64,000 nt of DNA from Pagrus major (taxonomy: Eukaryota; Chordata; Actinopteri; Spariformes; Sparidae). A program made the translations under genes and the position numbers. The stretch is from assembly GCF_040436345.1 (NCBI RefSeq), contig NC_133223.1, positions 15,925,613 through 15,989,612 of the forward strand. The letters run 5' to 3'. Positions within the stretch are counted from its first letter, which is position 1; the number at the start of each line of letters is the position of its first letter. The notes under the pieces are model-generated. The model was not told the origin of the DNA and ran no database searches. It was given only the letters and a program-made list of their open reading frames with translations. This document shows positions 27,601-39,929 of this stretch, one piece after another.

Positions 27601-27623
27601 TCGTGGTGATCAGTTTCAGCCAT
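9671..27623 (-). CDS. mospd2: Motile sperm domain-containing protein 2 (ER membrane contact-site tether)
   Basis: Fifteen coding exons join in phase to 525 aa (human 518): 27623-27591, 27493-27436, 26991-26836, 25744-25658, 25488-25334, 23958-23898, 23735-23697, 23599-23475, 22725-22549, 17933-17815, 13057-12964, 11904-11808, 11280-11160, 11004-10902, 9823-9671. The start has a strong context (AAT ATG G). Order of parts: a short N-terminus; a CRAL-TRIO lipid-binding domain, about residues 85-240 (LHGYDKEGNKL, VFDMSESG, CFKVYYPK, LPPHMGGT); an acidic linker (SEDETESKEGE); an MSP domain, about 335-450 (VRTTAPEKYRVKP, DRFLVMAAEM); and a C-terminal membrane anchor, about 497-517. In mammals MOSPD2 sits in the ER membrane and binds FFAT motifs of partner organelles. 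The R-x-L pair corresponding to the FFAT-binding residues is kept (R409, L411). It shares its 5' region with fancb. Confidence 0.95.
9892..10538. repeat. TTAA-type MITE (family H) in mospd2 intron 14
   Basis: The left end reads TTGA-AAGGAATAGTTTGACAT and the right end GCTGAACTATTCCT-TTAA. They are inverted repeats beginning (T)AAAGGAATAGTT, a sequence I recognise as common in percomorph genomes. It fills most of the intron between exons 14 and 15. Confidence 0.65.
12300..12572 (+). mobile_element. 3' end of an L2-type LINE in mospd2 intron 11
   Basis: A decayed reverse-transcriptase C-terminus can be read near 12350-12440 (LWNNLPADIRHSTLLRTL, then a LKLISL-like piece). A non-coding tail follows, ending GGCTATATAAATAAAATTGA and short TTGATT/TTCATTTTGATTTG repeats, typical of L2/CR1-clade LINEs. 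It is truncated and inactive. A CAGTGTTTCCCACA start at 12023 just upstream may be the end of a separate DNA transposon. Confidence 0.6.
13058..17814. other. mospd2 intron 10 (4.8 kb)
   Basis: This is an intron between the linker exon and the first MSP-domain exon. It contains a repeat at 17280-17640 and repeat-like sequence near 15857-16260 (GGTACACCTAGCCAGGATAATG) that I know only as a dispersed teleost motif. In the remainder I see nothing coding. Confidence 0.55.
17280..17640 (+). repeat. Dispersed teleost repeat (family I)
   Basis: It includes GCTAGATGCTAATGTCAGCATG, then a block reading GATGGCGATGATAGATGAAG, GGATCACCAAAGTGATTACAA and CAACCATGAATGCCTGTAC. The same block pattern recurs at about 43735-44060 in glra2. 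It has no open frame of significance. Its superfamily is not determined. Confidence 0.55.
17934..22548. other. mospd2 intron 9 (4.6 kb)
   Basis: This is a large intron between the acidic-linker exons. Apart from the family D MITE at 20215-20552 and low-complexity G-rich sequence near 19925-19970, I see no coding or structural feature. Confidence 0.5.
20215..20552 (-). repeat. TTAA-type MITE (family D), copy without insertion
   Basis: Read on the minus strand it starts TTAA-ATGGTTGCATTGTGTAGTTT and ends near a GTGCCCCTA terminus. Its interior matches the element at 57602-58251 in reverse orientation, including AAGGTCCCCAGAACA, GGTGGCAGGGTCCGCC and GGTCAGTTTGTT. It carries a plain TTAA at 20403-20406 where the other copy holds a second element. 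Confidence 0.7.
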
Positions 27624-28186
27624 ATTCAACTGTGCCCGAGTTCCCTTCTCTGATAGTTCCTTGTTGAGCTAGCTAGTTAAGCTAACGTGTAGCTGGAGGA
27701 ATCAGTGCGAACTGTGAAACTGACGTCCCGGCGATGCCATTTTGGTTCAAGCCGTGGCCACACCTCTCCGTTTGTTGTTTGTTTGAACCGACAGTAGCAG
27801 AGGAAGTGTTGGCGTGTGTTTAAGATTAACACGGAGGCGTTTATCTGATCACTCACATTACCCCATTCGTTCAAAAATGACAAGCGAGCTTAACACTTTC
27901 GCTTAATGTCGTCAACTCGCCGCTGTTTACCAGCTCTCACCCACAATGCACTCGGGCTGACAGGAAGCGTTTGACTTCAGTTGGCGCGCTGCTACGAGTG
28001 TCACAACAGTCGAAGTGAAGCGTTGAATACGGATACATTTCTCTTTTACAAGTTAGTTTAGCAACCAGTCGTCCAGTTGCACACCTTGGTGTGACTTATG
28101 TCAAGAAAGTGACTGCTGTCAACTTCGCAGTAACGTAAAGCTGTCGAAAGGGAGAGCTCTGAGCTGGTAGGCGCCTGAAGTTTCTC
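27624..28186. promoter_or_regulatory. Shared head-to-head promoter of mospd2 and fancb
   Basis: The two start codons point away from each other 563 bp apart. There is no obvious TATA box. Candidate sites, by eye, are a CRE-like TGACGTCC at 27721-27728, a YY1-like GCCATTTT at 27736-27743, and ETS-like AGGAAGTG at 27801-27808 and CAGGAAGC at 27961-27968. These are typical of housekeeping bidirectional promoters. The 5' UTRs of both genes must also lie here. Confidence 0.65.
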
Positions 28187-31100
28187 ATGATGGAGAGTTT
28201 GCTCTCTGGTGATTCGTATCAAACTCCCCACTGCCTTTCCCTCGCTGGAAAGTTATTCTTCTTTGACTCTAAACGAGCTTCTGTCACAAATGACAGCGAA
28301 AGAAGTGAGTTAGTGTTCAGCAGCCTTTCATTTGACCGGGAAGTCAACGCGTTCCTGAAGGCAGCAGCAGCAGCAGACGGAGCGGCTGTCATCAGCGGGA
28401 GGAGATCATCACATGTGGATATCTTAAAATGCAAATGCGCCATAAATGTCCAGCAGAGAGTCACCACACCGTGTGTGTTAGTGACGAAGAAGAGTAAGAA
28501 AGGAGAGAGCTTCCAGTATAGTCTCCTCACACTGAGCAGCTCAAACCGACTGCAGCCCTGCATTGAGTTTAAACTCCCTTATCAAATGAAGGAGGATGTG
28601 TTTATCCTCAAGGGTCCCACAGTGTTGTGGAGCCATGCTGGTGATGTCTTCTATACATCTCTGCAGGCAGGAGAGGTGAGACAGATCCCCATTCAGCTGT
28701 CCCACTGTGTTGCTGGAGAACTGCCCCTCCGCACAGAACAGGTGTTTGTTCTTGGACTGCAAAACCGTCCAAAACAGTGCTCGGATATCAAACCCACAAG
28801 CCAAACCCTTGGTTATTTTGTTGAGAATGGAGATGTGTTTGATGGCGCTATGATTTTGCCTCATCCCTACATTTGCATCACAAGGTGCATGTTGGTGCTC
28901 TCAGCTGAAAAGGTGGATGGAGATGGGGTGCTGAAATCCACTCTGGTTGCAGCAACTTCTCATCAGCAACTTGTTTACTTTGAGAACGGCACAGTGAAAG
29001 ACATCTGCCAGCTCCCCTTTGAACAACCTGAGGATATTCAGGTGGTCAACACAGGAAGAAATGGCTGCCTGTTCGCTGTATCCTTTCACCAAGGGCACGT
29101 ATGCGCTGTATGGAAGGAAACATTTCAGGTATGTAAAAAATCTGTCTTCCTGTAGCTATAATTTCAGTCACTACAAGCTTTTTAAGCCCACTTTTGTTAA
29201 ACCCTCTTCAGATAGCTACCCAGTGGTCAGATGTCAGCTCGGTTCACGTGGATGACTTCTTGGGATGTGGATCAGACCAGATGCTGTTGGTTTTTAAGGA
29301 CCAAGGCGAAACAGGACAGCCATTGGAAAGATTCCTCCTCACTGACCTCTGTGGCATCTCATATGCTGTAAGGCATCATTTTCACTCACATAATAGAGAT
29401 AATAATACTCCAATAGAGTCTCTATAGAGTCTCATCAAACTGCTGCATTTCAGTAGAGAGCGTCTTTTACAGTTTCACAAGAAAACAATACAATTGCAAT
29501 TTGAAATACACATTCCACAATGGGTAAGAGAGGCGGCGAAAAGGTTACGAGTTTTAACACAACAAATCTTAATAGAGCTGTGAAATATGAAAGCAGCATT
29601 ATGTAGAAATGGGCCTTTTTTTGGAATTTGGCACCCCCCACAGTTCCTGAGTGTAACACCACTGTCGTAAATACAAATCCCAGGTCTGTAACAGTTTGTC
29701 AGACGTAATATAGGTGCTAACTACAAACAAAACCTGTTACATCATAACAATGTTATGTGTTGAATAATGTATGTAACTCTGTGATCCCACCCTCTCACTG
29801 AAGTTACATAGTGCAGAAACAAGTGATGGGGGGGCGGAGTGGCTGAGACAGAGACACCATTCACCCTATTACAAGGCACTGTACCATCAACATGATTTTG
29901 ATGATATTATTTTAAGGTAAAAATGTTACATAATGTTGCTTTAAATTTGGTTTTGCAATCTGCCAAAAAACACAGAGAAGAAGATGGAGGGGAATGAGTG
30001 CAGCATGCTGTTGTCCGCTCATTAAATCAAGCTGCTGCACCTGGGTAGAGGGTCATACAGTGTAAACTAGAGAGCCAAACATGGCAACGTTTTGCTTTGT
30101 TTGTTTTTTTTTACAGTTTTAGTAATGAATAATCTGCATGAGGGGAAAAAAATCTGAGATTGTTACACAACAAATCCTCTTAGACCTATGGAATATTAAA
30201 TCATGCGCCTTTGCTCACTACATCTTAGCCTTTCTTACCCTCAGGTGTGCATAAACTACAGGTTAATGAACACTTTTTAAAAAGTAAAAAAGTGAAAATA
30301 TCAGTTATCTTATCCGTGTTGGCCTTGAGAAGCAAGTGATTATTAGAATCGGCTGAAAAAAATGTATATCATGCATCCCTATTCGTGACAGAAGTCAGAG
30401 TGACTAAAAGAAAATACATGTTTTTAGCGCTGCCAGGACAGTGAAGCACCAAAAACATCTCCTCCACCAGAGAACTACCTCCTTACTCTTCAAGCGTTAG
30501 AGTCCAGACTGCAGGTGAGCATTTATAAACTACAGCAGCACTCATATGTTATTTGTCTTTCTTTTTTGTTTTCTTTTTATATGTAGATGATGTATGTATG
30601 CAAATGTTCATGTCATGTTATAATTTTACCAAATTTTAATTATGATTCCAAGGAAAAATGAACAAATTGAGCCATTAATATTTTTGTTTTACATGTCTGA
30701 AGAGTTGTGTCTGATGTAATGTGTAACAATGGCACACTGTGTTGTAAATTATGTTACATCAATTCGGCTGTTTTATGTAGCTAGTAGTCCATGTAGTGAC
30801 ACTGTGTGTTCAATTTCCAATATATGCTGTCAGTCAAATATATATCTCTCATTTAGAGTGGATTGAGTGTGCTGCAGGAGCTTCAAAGAGAAGTAAGAGT
30901 GAAAGAAAGAGTCCTGCAGCAGTCGGTCCAAGCCCTAACTGATGTGGTTTCAGAGAAAGAATCTACTCTCACACAGCCGGAGCAGGTACTGTTCACAGAA
31001 GAAGATATACAACAGCCTGATACATTATTAAAAAGTTTTTTTAGAGGGCTGGGAACTGAATTTAAAGATATTCCACTTTTCTTTCCATAAAACAGGAAGC

Positions 31101-31337
31101 TATATTGTTAGACCCACCCTCCTCCCCCTCAGTTCTTTGGTTTTGCTCCAGCACAGTCACTCATGTTGATAAGTTGTCATATTTAAAATGGCAGCTCGAC
31201 TGAGGCAGAGGCGGTCAGCGTTCCTAATGCTGCCACTGGCATTGAGGAAGCAAGAGCAGAATACGGGCAATGAAAACAAATGCCACAAATGTTTCCTCGT
31301 ACTTTGTCGCTCATCGTGTCATTTAATTTTTACATTG

Positions 31338-31371
<34 letters not shown>

Positions 31372-31375
31372 TTAT

Positions 31376-31431
<56 letters not shown>

Positions 31432-34400
31432 ATGATATTTTTATTTTGTAGATCATTTTTGCTTTGTCCACTAGCCTTAACTTAAAAAGCCTTAACTTCA
31501 ACTAACTGCAGGCTTTACTAATACAACAAACATCCATAGCATATGGGGCATATGGCCCAAGACTACATTTTTTGAAAAGCAAATTTCAAATCCCTGCAGC
31601 AACTCTTTCTTTTTAAATAGTCCAGTACATGTGTCCCTACCATATGTGTAATGAGCCGGTGGTCAAACTGAAATGTCTGACATGATTTGCTATTGCTGTC
31701 AATGCTGTCACAAATTTGTCATTACTGATTATAGTCTTTGCACTCTGTCCAGGAAGGCCTCACTGCTCTGTGGGACAGCGATGATGAGTCAAAGGAGGAG
31801 GCCTCAGATGACAAGACACGAGACATGCCAGCAGTATCTTCAAAACCTCAAGTTGACAAGCTGTGGCGTCGCATCACCAAGGACCGATTGGTTGTTGGAG
31901 TGATACTAACTACTGACAACTCTGTGTAAACATGATTTTGTTTTTTAAATTGAAGTGAATTTTTCTGTATTTTTATTATTATGTGCTCAAAGGAATCAGG
32001 CTTCCCATATAGGATCCACTGAACCTGACATTATCTTAACACTTGGTAGTGACTTTTCTTTTAATGCTCGTCCTCTTGACGTCTCGTCAGGCATAATGAG
32101 TTCATCTGGTTGAGTGAATCCATGTGTTTATGGTAAGGATACAGGCAAAATGGATATGGCGCTCCTAGTTAATATAGCACTGTCAAGCTGTCAGATCGTA
32201 TCACTGCTGCCTGATCAAATCTGCCAAACTAAAACATTACAGTGCCTTTTATAAGATAGACAGATCATGTCTGTAAGGTAATATTTAGACTCGATTTCAA
32301 AGGACTTTATAGGTTTTTTTGCATGATTGTCTCATTGAGGCAGCATTGTAATGAAATCTACCATCTAGTCTGTGTCAACAAGTAGCTCGAACTGATTAAA
32401 ACCAGACACTACAGACAAAAATGGAATTTTTCATGAACTGGTCAATTTTTAGATTCCAGGCTATTTTGATTACATAAAAAAGAAAAGTGGAACGAGAACC
32501 TCCAAAATACACATTTATTATGTTTATTTTGGTCCAGTATTTTACTCTGGAAATAAATGCAAAATAGTGAATATAAAGTTTGTTATTGCGGTAGTCATGA
32601 TAATTGTGATGTTAAAAAATGAAATATTGATATTGTGTTATTAATACGCATATGATATTATCGTGTGAATATTTCAGCGAAGATGTTCAGCCTTGTACAT
32701 TATTAGTTTATGAGTTCCCCTGGTTGCCTTTTCACCAGTAATTGAATGTAATTGTTATTTGTGTATGCATTTTAAAAAGTTATGGCTATGGGCCCTGTTC
32801 GCCTCTACACTTGTACATAATTAATTTACCAAATAAATAAATTTATTTGCCAAATAGAGATAAAACACACAGTCAACAACGTTGAAGATAAATTTGATTG
32901 CTAGCATTTGTTTTCCCAAATTAGTATAACACTGCAATAATATAGTATTATGTAGTGAAAATATACCGTGACAGCCCTAGTTGGAACATTCAAAAAATTA
33001 ACTCACATTATCAACAGAATCTGAATAACAATTTTGACGTTATGACATCTATATATTATGTTAGAGGTATCTGCTGTAGTTAGCATGCTAACCAGCTAGC
33101 CCTTCCCGTCCCAGTCCAAAGGTCCCATGCTTGCAGTGTAAGCACCAACATTCCCCCAGTGCTCCAAGTTCACAGTATGGACCACTAGCTGCATGGCTAA
33201 ATGAGCTAACTAGCTAATGGCAGCAACAGTTAACAACAGTCAGTGGTAACTCTGGTGACATGCTGCCCCCAGTTTGTTTTGAGAGTGGATGTGACACATG
33301 GCCAATTCTTACATATTGCACCTTTAATGTAAGTAATCCAGTGGAGAAGTTTCATGGTGATAGTTATTTTTAAAGATGTTTTACTCTATTCACCTGTAGT
33401 CTCTATTTGAACGTTTTTCTGTGACTCTGATTGCCACAACTTGATCTGAATTTCACCAAGGCAGATGCAGGGTGGCTACGTGGTCACCATGGCAACAGGT
33501 TTTTAATAACTGTCCGAGCTCCTTTTGCTGGAACAAGATCAGATTCCTCCATCCACCTGTTCCTGTTCCTTTTTTTTCTTTTGAGAACATGTGGAGGAAA
33601 ACTACTTCTGGCATGATCGCCTCGAGAGCTCCATACTGTAGTTCTGATTGGTGCAATCGTCCAGCTGATGTAATTTCTCCACCTCTGAGATATCAGTGTT
33701 GGTAATCGGTTCACGAGCAGTCACACATTCATGTATTTTTGTATCTGATTACCTACTGTCCATGTGATATCTCATTCTAGGTGATGTGTTATTTTTATTC
33801 CAGACCAGTGGCCAGTGTGAGCTTATCCATCCTGACAGAGACGGGCCGGAGCTCAACGCCCGCAGTCATCCAAACCCAGAGCCAAGTGTTCTGGCTCCCT
33901 GCACCCTGCTCCTCATCATCATCCTCCTCCTCCTCCTCCTCTGCCTCAACGTTTCAGGAGCCAGCAGCCAAAAGAAGCAAGCAGCACAACGCCGGCAGCC
34001 CCAGTGATCTCAACACATGCAGACTGGCTGTGACTGCTGTGACCAGGCTGACACCTCTGTTGAACTCTGGCTGTGTCAAGTGCTGTGTCATGCTCCATTA
34101 CGTCCAGAGACAAGATGCTTTTGGCCTCGTGAGCAACCCAACACCGGTCGTCCTACATTGTGGTCAAGTTGCCTTAGACATTCACAGTAATTTCCAAACC
34201 CGACTGCTGAAAAACCCTGAACTCAAAACAGGTAACAATCACAAATGCCCACAAAGTGAGACTTAAATTTTTACCCATGGATGTTTATTATCGTCTTCTT
34301 TTTGTGCCCAGATGAGGTTAAAGAAGACCTGCTGAGTCTGATAGCGGTGCTGGACCACTGGGTCTTCCATATAGACTGTCCTGATCACAGCTTAGGTGAT

Positions 34401-36877
34401 ATAGATGGTTGGATTCAGAAAAGAGTGGGTTGTAAGAGGATAGAAGTGAGCCCTCAGTATCTACTTTTAGATTCTTCGGGACCATCTGCTCTCATGCTGC
34501 TGCACTGGCATCAGATAACCCCTTTCCAGGGGGAACTGTCTGTCCACTCCAGGTAAATCATTTTTATTTACAGATACCGTTCAGATGGATGTTTGACTGA
34601 CCACAGAGTTTTAGGTGTTGATGGTTTGGATAGTATTCAGTCTTGCCCATTGTCATATTATCAGTTCTTAATGTAAAAGGATGAGTTTTTCATCTTTGAA
34701 TTCAATTTACTAAAACCAGAGTATGTCTGGGTCCTTAGAAAGTCTATAATCCAATAATCTGATTTTAAGTCCTTAAAATGTCAAAAATACAATTTTGAAA
34801 GCTCCTAAAACATGGATAGGTTTAAGAATTTACAAAGTTATCAATGTTACTTTTAAGATTTTGCATTAACCTCAGTCTTGAAAAAAATGTGTTGATCATG
34901 CAATAACAAAACTACAAAACAAACATGGAACCAATAACCAGTTATACAAACTGCGGCCACGTCAGAATTTATCGGTGCACACCCAGCTAGTGTGTCGTAA
35001 TGTGGTTTGTGGGCTAACTCATCATCGCTGACTTCAGCAAGACATAGGTCTTGAATTGCATTATTAATAGTTTAAAAAAGGTCTTAAATTTTATATCTAA
35101 CTTGTTGAGTGTAGAAACCCTAAAAATACACTATGTGTATCTTTGAAAGACAGTATCTGTGTTTACATTAAGCCTAGTATTCTGAATATAATCTGTTTAA
35201 AGCCCAAATAAAAATGATCCATATAAACACGTCAGTCAGAAAAAACAGGCCCAGACTGAATGAATTGTCTTTGGTTGCCGAGGGGTAGTCTAAACCTTTT
35301 CAGAAACTGATCAAAATAAAAATTGTCCAATGTAAACTATATAATCATTTCTCCACTTACCAAAGATGGCATTTCAAGGGTGTACTTGTCTATTGCAGGG
35401 AGTTTGTTTTAAATTAAAATTCTTATATTACTTAATATAGACGACAATACATATCTATCTTCAGGACAAGAAGCTGATCAAACACGCAGCATAAGAGATA
35501 AAATATCCGAGGAGGAAGAGGAAGGCATGACACACCTTCACTTTTGTGCATGTCACACAGCTCTCCCAATTAAATTCCTTGTTGCATTTAAACACCAGAC
35601 CCTATAAATCCCATCCGATGTAAACAGTTGACCTGAAATCTTCAATCGGAACAATTTCAATCAGAATGAAGCTTTTTTGTCCATGTGAACATAGCTAGTG
35701 AATCCATTTTTTCTTTTTAGAATATTTGCAAAAAGGCTTATCCTTTTACATCCATATTTGCTTACTTCAGGTCCTCTTCCCTGCATACACTGGCACGTCA
35801 CTGCATTTGCTTGGACTGGTGTAAAAACCATTGGCAGGAGTGTGAATTGCACCTCCCACGTGTGCGAGTACCTCGTTAACAAGTCTTGATATGACCTTTT
35901 TATATTCTGTTGTCTTAATGCCATTTTTCTCGTTGTATTTTTTTAAACAAAGAATCCCCTTTGGTTTGCATTTTATGAGTTGTAATATGCTGCTAATTTG
36001 ATAGTCTTGTAAAGTGAGAAAAGCACAATAATTTGTCTAATAGAGAGATTTTCTGTTCATTTGCCAGCTTTGATGTTCCTTCTCTGTGTATTGGTTCAAA
36101 CTTCACTGCCAGGGACTTTCTCAAATTATTCCATTTTATTTAATATAACTGAGAAAGGTAGCTCTGCAAGTAGAAGAGGGCAACACTCAATTTATATTAA
36201 TGGATTCAAAGTTGACAAGGCTTTGAAGTTGACTAGGATGCATGTCGGTGCAATATTCCACTGAATATCAAAGTGATTAGGATTCTCTGGCATGCAGAGC
36301 ACTTAAAATGGCAAATTCTGCAAATAAACTCTGCAGGTAGGTGGGTGTGAAGCAGCTGATGAGTGACAGGAACGATTAAAGAAGACTTCAAGAATCTTGT
36401 TTTAATTCATCGCAACATATATTGGGTAATAACATATAAATTCTTGCTCTGTTGTTCCTTTACAGCCAGTTACAGATGCTACAGTTCCTGGACTCTCTAT
36501 TGGCTTACCTGCCGGTGTCCTGCTCCATCCAGCCTGTCAAAGGTTCAAGAGGGCAGGGAGCAGATCAAATATTGTCAATGGCATTAGAGAAAGAGGTGGT
36601 GTCACTCAGAGAGTGTGCCTCATTGCTACTCTGTGATGAAGAAGAGGATGAGAAGAGGAAGAGCCTTGGACATGAGGAGACCCCTGAGCCAGCCTCTGTA
36701 AAGGGTCTCCAGAGGTGTCGAGAGGTGTGGCAGCGGGACGTCGAGAGGAGTAGGAAGAGGTTGAGCCCCCTGGTGGATGTGGGGAGATACCGTAGACTGA
36801 CCCAAAGCATGTCCCAAGTGCGGCTCGATGGGGATTTGGCAGCTCTTTTAGACACTCAGAGAACTTTGCCCAGCTAA
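28187..36877 (+). CDS. fancb: Fanconi anaemia group B protein
   Basis: Eight exons join in phase to 855 aa (human 859): 28187-29128, 29212-29367, 30428-30514, 30857-30985, 31753-31925, 33804-34231, 34312-34552, 36466-36877 (TAA). FANCB forms a nuclear subcomplex with FANCL and FAAP100 in the Fanconi core complex, which monoubiquitinates FANCD2-FANCI during crosslink repair. Matches to human include an N-terminal beta-propeller-like region (YQMKEDVFILKGP, NGTVKDICQLPF, AVWKETFQV), VDDFLGCGSDQMLLVFKD, a helical probable coiled coil at about 367-438 (exons 3-4), DRLVVGV, TAVTRLTPLL, and a basic C-terminal helix. Exon 6 adds an 11-residue serine tract (532-542) followed by a possible nuclear signal AKRSK. 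The second ATG (28190) has the better context (A at -3, G at +4), so translation may start there. It is expressed divergently from mospd2. Confidence 0.93.
29588..29944. repeat. TTAA-type MITE (family G) in fancb intron 2
   Basis: The left end reads AAAGCAGCATTATGTAGA and the right end GTTACATAATGTTGCT-TTAA; these are inverted. The inside is non-coding and includes a G-run near 29828. Confidence 0.6.
31339..31428. repeat. Compound microsatellite (TG)n-(TA)n in fancb intron 4
   Basis: A TG run (about 31338-31369) is followed by T-rich sequence and a TA run of about 46 bases. It is simple sequence and produces a spurious ORF on both strands. Confidence 0.95.
33000..33327. repeat. TTAA-type MITE (family A) in fancb intron 5
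   Basis: The right end is intact (TTCTTACATATTGCACCT-TTAA). The interior carries GTTAGCATGCTAACCAGCTAG and the GAGCTAACTAGCTAATGGCAG block shared with the 59581 copy. The left terminus is eroded, so its start is approximate. Confidence 0.6.
33483..33496. promoter_or_regulatory. Candidate RFX X-box in fancb intron 5
   Basis: GTCACC-AT-GGCAAC fits the X-box consensus GTNRCC(N)RGYAAC at every position. A single short motif can arise by chance, so binding is not shown. Confidence 0.35.
34553..36465. other. fancb intron 7 (1.9 kb)
   Basis: This is non-coding. A possible MITE spans about 35157-35697, with loosely inverted ends (CTGTGTTTACATTAAGCCTAG and CATGTGAACATAGCTAG). The rest shows nothing recognisable. 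Confidence 0.4.
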
Positions 36878-37357
36878 TTTGCTGTACATGTGGTGGTTGT
36901 TGGAAATCTCATCGCTTAATCTGTGTTTCCTGGACAATCATTTTGTATTAAGGGGAAAAAAATGCTTTAATAGTGTATGGTGTCAAGTGTAATCACTAAG
37001 AGGACAGTTCATTATGTATGCACTGCACATTTCACCTGAGAGCTCCTCATGTTGCTGGCTTGCTTATAACCATGTGTGTCTGCTCCAGCCTCTTGGGGTT
37101 TTTATCTGCGTGGTGTCTGTTGCTGTAGAGTGCCTCGGCCTATTTCCATTGGATCACTTCCTGGGTTTCACAGCCTTAATCTGATACTGATGTGATACTG
37201 CTCTCTGCTTATTCTTCTGTTCATGTCCCTTCAGACCCTCTGTGTGTTCAGTAAACGCTCTTTAATGTCGTCGTCGTCTGCTGCTGGTGTGTGCTATTCA
37301 GTAGGAATCCTCCTCTCTCAGAGTGAGCTGTTTGTGTATGAAGCTGTTTGTGTATGA

Positions 37358-37487
37358 ATAAAGACAACAGATGATGGTAGATGAAAAGGGTTATACATCT
37401 GCTCAGTGGCTGGAAGTTGACTGAAAGCTTTTAGTGGCATTTTCCCCCTATGGTTCAGTTATTTTCATGTGAAAGGATATAAATAAA
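37358..37487 (+). terminator. Candidate polyadenylation signals for fancb
   Basis: AATAAA occurs at 37358-37363 and 37482-37487, about 480-610 bp after the stop codon. Either could end the transcript. Confidence 0.4.
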
Positions 37488-39929
37488 AAGTCCTTGGATG
37501 CTGTTTCTCCTGTGATGCTGCACAGGCTGTCGGCACTGTTTGTTAAAAATACTATTCGTCCAAGCAAACATCAAACCCTACTTTAAAGGACCATGGCTTT
37601 GCTGGATACATAGGGTCTGCAGCAGCTTGACCAGTGGTGTTTGAGAAAATTGCTGTTGAGGTTTTTTTTTCTCTCCCAGTGGGGGATAAAAAACGAGGAT
37701 GTGCATTTTGTTTGTTCCCAGAGCTGCTCCGTGTGTTTGTAGTGCTCAGTCTGAGGAGAGATAAACCCCCCTCCCTCTTTTACACCTTCAATGTCTCTGC
37801 TTCATTGCAAGTAACAGCTTCTACTGGACTGACTGCTACAGGACTTCAAAGTTTCCTATTTTCATGAGTCATTCCTGAAGTGTTACTTTTTTTTTTTTTT
37901 TTAAGTTTTGCAGCCCAGTTCGATTTTCTCGTTAGATTCAGACAACTTCAGCCTTTAACATTTTTTTTCTTTTGCTCCTTTTATCCCTCGTACACAGAAA
38001 ACAGTCAAACTCCTCCCGACACCTTTTATTCAGCTGCGAGACAATACACACCCCTGTCAATTCTAGCATCAAAGGAGAGAATGTGAATTCTGTACAGTAA
38101 ATACCACTAGTAAATGGATCACATGTGAAAACGAAAATTCAATTTCATTGGTGTTCCCTTAAAGCCCTGACTGTCACCTAGAGTAAGATATATGGTTTGT
38201 CATCCCATTATTTCCTGTTAACTTGTATTAACTGTGAGTGGTGGTAGAAGGCTGCAGGGTGCCCTCACTTTAATGGGGAATGAAAATGTGTTTGATGAAA
38301 AACGCTGTGGCAACTCAGACAATGAGAAACCAAAATCTGCACTGCATCTAGCTTCATATGACTTGCAGTCAAATTGACAATTGACAGATAGCTGCATCTT
38401 GTGACACTTGGTATGGAAGCCCATTTCTGCCAGAAAAAAAAAAGAAAATTAAAGCATTATTTAAAAAGAAATTATCTTAGAAAAATAATGAGAAAAATCA
38501 AAAGCTAATTTGTATTCCCTATATCAATTTAATTAAATGACTTACAGTTTGTATTCAATTTGAAATCTACTGCAAGGAAGTTTTTACTGGTTGTGAAACA
38601 GTCTTAATTTGATACTGATTCCTCTTTATGATTTACAAGCAAACGAGACCATCAGAGACGTTTGGCTATTTCTGTATGATTATTATAATTCTTAATTCCC
38701 GTCAGAAGTTGGGACTCAGACTTATTTGGGTTGGAGAAGTCCTAAAGTTTTGAGTCTGGTGGTATGATGCAGCCCTAAAACAACATCTACTTTGTTTCGC
38801 CATCATCATCTTTGTCCAAAGGGGCTGCCAGAATAAAATTAAACTGAAAGCTCCTTGTAGAAGCATTAATTAAATTAACACCATACTTGCTATAAGCCTT
38901 TTTTTTTCACAACTACGTTTTCATTTATTTGTTTTCTTTTTCTGGCAGAAATGGACTGCCATTCTTTTGTATTTAATTAGAACAATAAAATATTTAAAGA
39001 CCCAAGCTTTAATTTATTGACCGTATAAATATTCTAAGTGGTATATTGTAGGCATCCGCACTTGTTTCAGAGTGCAGGTGCCTACGATATAGTTCTTTGA
39101 CTTGCCATGACCTGGGTGACTGAGAGCCTTCATCAACATATAGATATTCATATTAATAATTCAAGAGTTTGAGTTGTAGCGAGAAAACTCAGCGTTTTCT
39201 GTCTTGCTTCACTGATCATACATACTGTACATAGGACTGTTTTATTGATGTGTTAAATATCACTAATGTAAACAAACATTTTACAGTAACATTTAAGTTA
39301 AACTGAGTTCCAATGAAGTTCCAGTTTTGGGCTGACCCTTCTGCTCACACTTTAACCACAGATTGTTTGTTTTAATGATATCACCTTAAGACATGCACTG
39401 TGATGAATGATGCTGCTAAGCTATGTTATATTGATGTCGTCGTGATGAGTGCACTGGTCTGGTCTGTGCGGGCAGTCGACTGTTATTGATCGGGGTCAGA
39501 GGGTTCCTGTCCTCTGGACTCTGGAACTCAGTGGGTCAACCAAACAAAGTGGGAGGCTATTGATTAAATCTACACCCTAATGCATAGTGCACAGCCCTCA
39601 TGATTCTGTAAGCACAGAGCTCCCATGTGGGGTAAATTTCTGGTTCATACAATACAGTTAAAAAATGGAGTATCTGTTGAAATTGCGCCTTCTGTTTATA
39701 ACATGGCAACACATTTTCATTAAGCCCTGAGGCTTAATAACACTGCTTTGATATGCCAGGCTTCTAATTGATATTGTGAACTATGCAGGCTGTTGAACTT
39801 GGATTCGACAGGAAATTCTCAGCACAGGGTCCACTTATTTTATTTCTGAAGTTTTCAGCCACATCCCATGGCCTTTATCTGGCATGGCAGTTATCTTGGA
39901 GATGGTTAAGTTGTACTGAAGTTGTGGTT

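Noticed and set aside
28219..28563. Antisense ORFs across fancb exon 1 (also 28541-28864)
   Set aside because: They overlap a well-supported 942-bp coding exon on the other strand and show no homology of their own.
36565..36855. Antisense ORF over fancb exon 8
   Set aside because: It is a shadow of the acidic and basic coding sequence, with no recognisable domain.
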